From: Seriola aureovittata
Lineage: Eukaryota; Chordata; Actinopteri; Carangiformes; Carangidae
Assembly: GCF_021018895.1 (NCBI RefSeq)
Contig: NC_079369.1
Location: 8,253,694-8,317,693 of the forward strand
Length of the DNA: 64,000 bases
Direction: 5' to 3'
A program made the position numbers and the translations under genes. Shown here one piece after another: positions 24,806-64,000 of this stretch (position 1 is the first letter of the stretch; each line of letters opens with the position of its first letter). The notes under the pieces are model-generated. The model searched no databases, was not told where the DNA came from, and worked only from the letters and a program-made list of their open reading frames with translations.

Positions 24806-27423
24806 CTCCACTTGATGCATGTCTGGACTGCCAAAGGCCAGCTGGATGAACAGCCGACCTCCACATGGAAAAAGAACAACCTGGCATCACACTGCTGCTT
24901 CATTTCCAACTTTCAAGACCGTAAAATTAACAATTCAAATTAAAGAGATTCTTGAAAAGGCAGCAGAAGTGACAGCAACACAGTGAGATGTTACCCAGTC
25001 ACTTCCAGAGCAGAGGAGCACTAAAGAAAAAATATGAATATTAATCAAGTGAATTCACCACCAGGGTGCTGAAAGTCATCCTGTGTCTATGCTGCACTCT
25101 CTAATGCTGATGTCAGATGTTTACTGAAGCTGAGTGATCTGGACGGGCCTGACACGGCTGATTTATTTAAGGTTCGGATCACAACCCAAAAGTCAGAGAA
25201 AGTTTAATAACCAAGGACCACACTAAGCAGAAGTCACATTAAAAATAAATATCCTGTCTAAACTTGACTGCCTTAAACATGATAGACTGAACTTATTACT
25301 TGCGTATTATACACATCCAGAGACTTTAAATTGCGCTGCAAAGGACTTAAGAAAATAAGAGTTTTATTTTGGTAGGTATTTCAAACATGTTCTCTTAAAA
25401 ATGAGTGTAAAACAAGAACACTTCCAAATCTTTCTGTTGGAGTGACATCAGCATATATAAAGGTAAATCCATGTCAGGCATAAAAAATGGATGTGTGAGG
25501 CCAAAGTGCTAAAAGAAAACTTTAACTTTAAAAAGAAAGGAGATGCACAGGAGTAATAGTATTGTCCAAACACAATCCCCCTCCTCCATCACCTTTGCAC
25601 TATATATTTCCCTTCTCCAAAATCATCATCAAGATGTGTTGATCTCTGGAGAGGCCCCGTAATGGAAGCTATCTATTTCCTGTTCCAAGCTGTGCTCCAT
25701 TACTGCAGGTTGGACCGGTGCATCTCTGAGGTCTCACAGCAGACATCCTTGGAATCACCCCAGAGAAAGTGAGACAGACCCATCAAGGCACACAGCAACT
25801 GCAATCTGCTGTAAGGACATCTTCAATATCCTGTTTACTCCATCAGCCAAAGTCAACTGTAGTCTACCCACCAGAGCACTTACGTCATCCCAACAAATAC
25901 TGACTTTGAGAGTGTGTGCTTCTTGACCTGTCTCTCCGCACTAATCCTGCAACATGTAGTGCAATTTTAAGTGTTGTAGTGTCAGCGTTTTAAAGCTAAG
26001 TCATAGCCAACCAACCCTCCCTCTAGTATGAGTCACAGCTATTGATTGGTGGATGTTGAGGGTATAAGTGTCTCAATCAGTCCAGTCATCCACCCATGAT
26101 CACTCCTGGGTGTTGAGCTCAGGTCATGTAGTGCAGAGCATTTTTTTTTTTTCAGGCAGCTATGTGTCAGAAGTTAAGTTGTGAAATGCGATATGTGTTA
26201 AGTACGTGAGATCCTGAGCACTTTACAGGAGAGACCTCTGTCCTTGACAACTGGCCTCAATGAGATGAGGGGAGAGGAGAGACACACTGGGCCGATGCTT
26301 GCTGGAAGGAGACCTTGGCTTGGTTTGCTTTATCATGTAGATGTTAGGAGGTTCAGTGTTAAGGACACTCATTTGACTGAGTCAGTAATGGACAAACTGT
26401 TACATAAAAACTGCAAAGTGCTAAGTTGGCTGGTCTGATGAGGGAGTTGATGTTTAGCATGCCAGCTACAGCAGTTCACTATGTTACCAAGGTTTCTGCC
26501 CCAACTATTTTGCATTAATATCACTTTTCCATCTTGGCATCTCTCTCATGTTTTGCGTACAGATATGACAGTGGTAACTTCTTATCTAACTCGTAGCGGG
26601 AAAGCAAATAAGTTCTGGCTAGAAAACCACTGGATCCAAATCATTGTTGTTTTCTTGTGCCATTAAAAGGTCTGCTTTCATTTGAAATGTCTGTAAACAC
26701 AAAAGGATGTTGGAATGTTTTCAATGCTAATCAGGTGAGAAAACACACAATTCCTTCAAACTTCTCTTTTAATATTCAGTGTGTGTGAATATACCTTTAA
26801 TTTGGCAACATTAATGGCTGTTTCTCACAGAGAGCACACCGGGCATGAAAAACAGTTCAAAGTAGATTCCATTTTAAATCATGTCATTAAGGGAATGGCT
26901 CATTTTTACAAAAAATAATAACTCAAATTCGCAAGTCACATCTCATGCATGTCATAAAATATGAAGAGCATCTGCATGTGCATGTTGCCATGCAAATCAC
27001 CTGAAAACCTACAGTCTAATCAGCACACTATTTATGCCCCCCTGGAAGATTATCTCCATTTCATTACATTGTCACTCAGCCAGCTTTGTTTGGCTGAGCC
27101 TACATTTGCCTTTGAACATCAACGGCACCTTTTGTCTGAAACTGCTGTAATGTTTCCAGCAATGATCAGATAGCACTTCAGCTATTTTTACTTCTAGATG
27201 CGGCACTGGCCCAGAAAAATAAGATCTCAGTTGATTAGTGAAGCCTGCAAACCCTTTGTGGTGCATCTAAAAGGAGGCCTTCATCTCATGATACACAATA
27301 GGATTGAAATCCGCAGATATAACTAAATAACGTGCTGTCTCATTCATCCTATTTAAGCACACTAAGAATACCAGCTATTTCTTTGAACCGTCAAAAGGAT
27401 AAGGAGACATTTTAAAAAATGCA

Positions 27424-27429
27424 TTTATT
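27424..27429 (-). promoter_or_regulatory. Candidate polrmt poly(A) signal AATAAA
   Basis: TTTATT on the + strand, about 710 bases past the polrmt stop codon. It is the only canonical hexamer I noticed in that interval. Confidence 0.35.
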
Positions 27430-28137
27430 TTAGAGCAAATACCAAGTGCTTAGTCACTTGAAGAAGGTAAGAATCAAGAGTACACAGGGACATTATGCTA
27501 TCTAAAAGGCCCTTGACTCCCTCCACATTTCTCTTTCTCTCAAAGTCCCATTGCCCACATTTCTGTAGAGTACGTCTTTCATTTCCCCTCAAATGTCTCT
27601 TGTTCAGACTTCTACAGAAAAAGTTAAAATGTTCTAACTTTGTGTCAAAGAGCATCCCGCAATTCAGTAAATGCTGGAATCGATGATGAGGTACTCTTAT
27701 TGAGCAGCAGAAGTGTTGCTGGGTGATGAAGTCGACACGACTCAGTATGGCTCACTCAGTCACTCACATATACACTACATTTGAATATGGTCTAGGTGTC
27801 CATTATAAGAGGTACTTTTCACTGACTGAAGTCTTAACATTCACATCTGGTGCTGATTCCATTATCTTCCGCCAGGATGAGTATCCCACCCTCCCTTCCA
27901 TCAGCCCACTAGTCAGTTAATCAGGCGGGTTCATTGTGTGTTAACACCTCCAGCAGCTCCAGCGGCTCCAGCAGCTCCGACCAGCCTGTGGACCAGGAGG
28001 CAGGCAGGGAGTGGCTGAATCAATGTGCTGATGTCTGAGGGATACAAAACCGGTTGAGACCCTGGGGGCCTGCAGCCTCCCCACTGCACTCTGTCAATTC
28101 AATTCATCTCCCTCGCTGGCTTGCCCCCACGAGCCTC

Positions 28138-60671
<32,534 letters not shown>

Positions 60672-63439
60672 CTAAAACACATGAAATACAATTAAGTTAA
60701 GTTAAGTTAAGTTAGCTATGCCAGTGTTTGCATCTCTCCTCTCTCACACTGTCCGTGCAAACCCCCCCTTACTCGCACACAATTTCTCCTGCAACATGGA
60801 GGGAGACACAGCACCTGGCCACACAATTTTTAATGTACATGTCGATATATTGTCCAGCTGTAAATTTCAAACAGGGTAGCCCTTTCTTAGTATTTGCTTA
60901 GCTGAATGTTTTGTTAAGCATGAGAGGAAAACCTGTAATTTAGTTTAGTTTACTTTAATTTATTTAGTTGAAAACAACTGAATTCTGAATGATCAGAGAT
61001 AGGCCTGTTATTATTTTATATTGGGTATTTATTCTGTATAATTTTTCATTTACATGTTTTGCAGCTGCATATTTTCAAACAGGGAAGGAAACCCTGTCTT
61101 AATATTCTATTGTGATCACAGTCTGTTTTAAGTCCTTGTGACATCTCATATGCGTCTTTGACTTGCAACATTTGGTCCACTCTGTAGAAAATACAGAGAT
61201 ACAGATATATGATTTTTGGTCCATATCACCAATCCTGTTATTAAGCCCTATCACACATACAGATATTGCACACAGAGAAGGATGAATGAAAATAAATCCA
61301 GCAAACATTGTGGTCTATAAAAGTCAATATTGGTCAGAAATGGTCTGAAATACAAGTATACACACATACTTGTATTTCAGGGCATTTCTGGCTTAGTGAA
61401 TAAACTTGTAAAAATCTTAGCACAATGCTAACAGACTTCTGTTATGCTGCACTTAAAATCCTGCCAGAACGTACTGATTTGCTCTGGCCAATTTACCTAC
61501 TAAGCAAGCAACCCGAGAGACAATGTCTTGCTAATAGAAAAATAAAATGTGCTTTAAAAGTCAAGTCTTGTTTAAAGAAATGGTGACCTTGCCAATGCAA
61601 TAAGACCTCTGGATATTATCTGTGCACATCATAGAAGGGTTGTACGCATGAGCAGATGCAGTACAGCTGTACGAACATTTATTATCTCATAGACAGCAGG
61701 CGAGATACAGTGGATTGTAAATTAGGCCTCAGAGAGACAGAGCATGGACAGCAGCCAGAGCAAAGCTTAAGGTAGCGTGGCACATAAATTGCTCACCAGA
61801 CAGCTCTTGTACAATATCAGAACTTTAGAACAATAAATGGGCAAAAAGGCTAACACCTCGTTATCAGCAGACCGGGATGAAATCAAAAGATTGCTGCTAA
61901 AAAATGTGCTGGCGTGATAATTTTGAGAAGAACAAACTTGCAGCTTGTGAGGTACAAAGAAAAGTAAAAAGCTCCATAGAAAGAACTGTGTTGCAATATT
62001 GTTAGAGTAAAGCTGTGTGATTTTATTTGAATACTTCATGCAACTGAATGAATTCAAATTTCTCAACCTATAAAAAAAAGTGACTATGCTAATGAAATGT
62101 GCACACATACAGTACATGTTCCTGATATACAAATAGAGAACACCCCACAATCTCTGACGACAAGTTGAAACTAGATCAAACTGCATTTCGTACGATCTAC
62201 AGCTTCATCAAAATTCCTTCTCTCACCAACAAACAATATTCTAATTAGATTGTGGTTCTGCTCCTAACACTGATTGAAAATCCTCCAGAGACCATCCAGC
62301 CAGCTACTCTGTTATCTGGTGGACCAGTTATTTGGACACTCTTTCAGTCATTAAATCAACCTACCAAAAAGTCACAGTCATAGTCAGATAACCGACTAGT
62401 TCAAGTCAGCCTTGAAAATACAGTCAGAGGCAATAGCAATGGAGCAGTCACATTTGAGCTGGTTTAAATGTCAGAAAGTGGCATGGTTTCACAAATTTTC
62501 TTTATATATAAAATACATGACCTTCTGATTGCTACCATCAACACACACAGGCCAACACTAAGATAAAGAGGACCAAAAATATGTCACTCAGACGAAGATC
62601 AAAGTAATTTTGGTGCAAGGACTGGACCTAAAAATACTGCAGTTGTACGAAAAGCTGTTAATGAATCATGTGAGAATCAGGAGGCGAAGGGAGGTGGGAA
62701 AAAGTGAGGAGAGGTGAGAGGAGGAGAGGCAAGGAAAGCGGAGGACCCATTAGAAAGCAAAGTTGGCTCACTTTAAATAGGCCAGTGCCTGTCTGGCTGT
62801 GAATAGGGTGACAATCAAATCTTTCATAGTCACGCTGGAGCCTTCTGACAGCTTTCCCAGCTTTCTGGTGATTCCACTGGCAAAACATACAGAAGACTCA
62901 GCCATAAAAATAATTTATCTGTATTTATAGTCATACAGTGTCACTTTTTTAACATAAAGTCCCACTTTGTGTTTAAATAAACTCCCTTAACTAATTTCCA
63001 TCAAGATTTTTAACACTGCGGATATAATAAAAATCCATTCTTTATGAAATGAGTAATTGCCTTAAACGCCTTATAATACATCACACCCTCTTAAGGAAAG
63101 AGTGTATATGACTGATTACACCAAAAATGCAGTCTCTGCTGTCCCAACATAAGCAAGTAATGGTCTCCACTGACATTGGTTTAAGATAATTTAAAGAACA
63201 AAGACCAGCCCAAGACACTTAAATGGCAGTTAACTCCATTATATCAGCTCTGATGACGTCAATGGAACAGTAGGTCATCTTATTTTCTGTGGACCCAGCA
63301 GAGACCAGTCTATCAGCAAACAAGTATCCTGATGTTAAGGCATAATCTGGGACAATAGTCCACAATAATGACTTTAAATTTCTCTATTCAGTCCAGCACT
63401 AATAATGATACATACTAAAGCCCATTCAAGCTCATCCAT
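60672..63439. other. Upstream polrmt intron
   Basis: At least 2.8 kb without a recognisable exon on the minus strand. An acceptor-like site before W-N-H-Q-K-A-G-K at 62,867 was considered and not accepted. A (AAGTT)n run lies at 60,693-60,713. The frame at 61,767-62,186 (minus) has no recognisable domain. Confidence 0.55.
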
Positions 63440-64000
63440 CTTTAAATGCTCCAAAACTGCCAGATCTACTTCCTGAGGAGGCTCAGGTCCTTCAATCAAC
63501 CATCATCTAAACTGTGTTGTACTGGGAAGGAGGTGTCACAGCAAAGGACGCCAGCAGACTGAATAAACTTATGAAGTAGGCTGGTCTGTCATTTGATCCC
63601 AGCTGGTCACATGACATGTTAGCGAAGCTTAAGGGCACCTTTAGCGACAGACTTATTCCACCCTGGTGTGTAATGGAGTGATACAGGAGATCATTCGTGC
63701 CAGGTGCTATCAGACTTTTCAGTTCATCTGCTTCTAATGCATCTACTTTGCTCTTTGCACGTTAGAATATTGACTGTATCTTGACATTATCAATCTTCAG
63801 CACTTTATGCCTTTAACTGTACCATATTTATAAATGGATCATCAGTCAATATCACCACTTATCCATTCATTAATGTTTCTGCTTATTCATCTCAGCCACT
63901 GTGTTCATGTATCTGTTAACATTTGTATTTTAATGTATCTTGCTGCTATTTAACTTCAGTCCAGTGATTATTAAATTCATCCATCCATCCATCCATGCAT
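63440..64000 (+). mobile_element. Degenerate non-LTR retrotransposon (L2/Rex1-like) 3' fragment
   Basis: ATC TAC TTC CTG AGG AGG at ~63,466 reads I-Y-F-L-R-R-L-R-S-F-N, the residue block found near the end of L2/Rex1-type reverse-transcriptase ORFs. It is followed by GGAGGTGTCACAGCAAAGG, GCCAGCAGACTGAATAAAC, TTCCACCCTGGTGTGTAATG and TCAGACTTTTCAG-like words in the order usual for these LINEs. The frame is broken by stops and deletions. It ends in an ATCCATCC tail at the window edge, which may be the LINE's microsatellite 3' tail. Assigned by memory of the family pattern. Confidence 0.6.

Larger units (their letters stand above)
22919..28137. other. Intergenic DNA between hcn2 and polrmt, right part, including the polrmt 3' UTR
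   Basis: No coding gene is recognised. Repeat fragments lie at 24,693-24,805. The segment next to the polrmt stop codon (about 27,424-28,137) is probably its 3' UTR. Frames such as 23,940-24,233 lack any protein features I recognise. Confidence 0.5.

Noticed and set aside
62658..62888. Possible extra polrmt exon (acceptor-like TTTTGCCAG before W-N-H-Q-K-A-G-K)
   Set aside because: The peptide does not resemble the POLRMT segment expected before Y-P-K-L, no suitable phase-0 donor follows, and the frame runs into low-complexity sequence.

Overview
This window is nuclear DNA from a ray-finned fish, probably a percomorph teleost. The evidence is intron-rich vertebrate genes with GT-AG splice sites, long (CA)n microsatellites, and several interspersed repeats of kinds familiar from teleost genomes. 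No bacterial, plasmid or organellar genes are present. Species cannot be named from the sequence alone.

Layout. (1) About 1-11,030: an A-rich tandem array of ~33-36 bp monomers organised into higher-order repeats of roughly 1.7-2.6 kb. Each higher-order unit carries one copy of a tRNA-like segment derived from a SINE. A sixth, divergent and more complete SINE copy sits at the right edge (about 11,060-11,236). (2) 12,068-17,688, + strand: the last two coding exons of an HCN-type hyperpolarisation-activated, cyclic-nucleotide-gated channel, best called hcn2. They encode the end of the cAMP-binding domain and the whole cytoplasmic tail to the terminal SNL. Earlier exons must lie left of the window, so the satellite array appears to lie inside an hcn2 intron. 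(3) 17,689-28,137: intergenic DNA and 3' UTRs, with a ~476 bp inverted-repeat transposon (MITE) and a ~122 bp long-stem hairpin. (4) 28,138-60,671, - strand: sixteen consecutive coding exons of polrmt, the mitochondrial RNA polymerase. They total 2,583 nt (860 codons plus stop) and cover the polymerase part to the terminal STYFFS. The transit-peptide, PPR and upstream exons are beyond the right edge. (5) 60,672-64,000: upstream polrmt intron or flank, ending in a degenerate L2/Rex1-like LINE 3' fragment that runs off the window.

hcn2 and polrmt converge tail to tail, as HCN2 and POLRMT do on human chromosome 19p13.3 (from memory). This linkage supports both identifications, particularly HCN2 over the other HCN paralogues. 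The two proteins are not functionally linked: one is a plasma-membrane pacemaker channel and the other transcribes mitochondrial DNA. Their adjacency looks like old synteny.

The most unusual object is the satellite array with a captured SINE, which carries repeated Pol III-type internal promoter boxes into an ion-channel intron. I found no evidence of a new protein-coding system.
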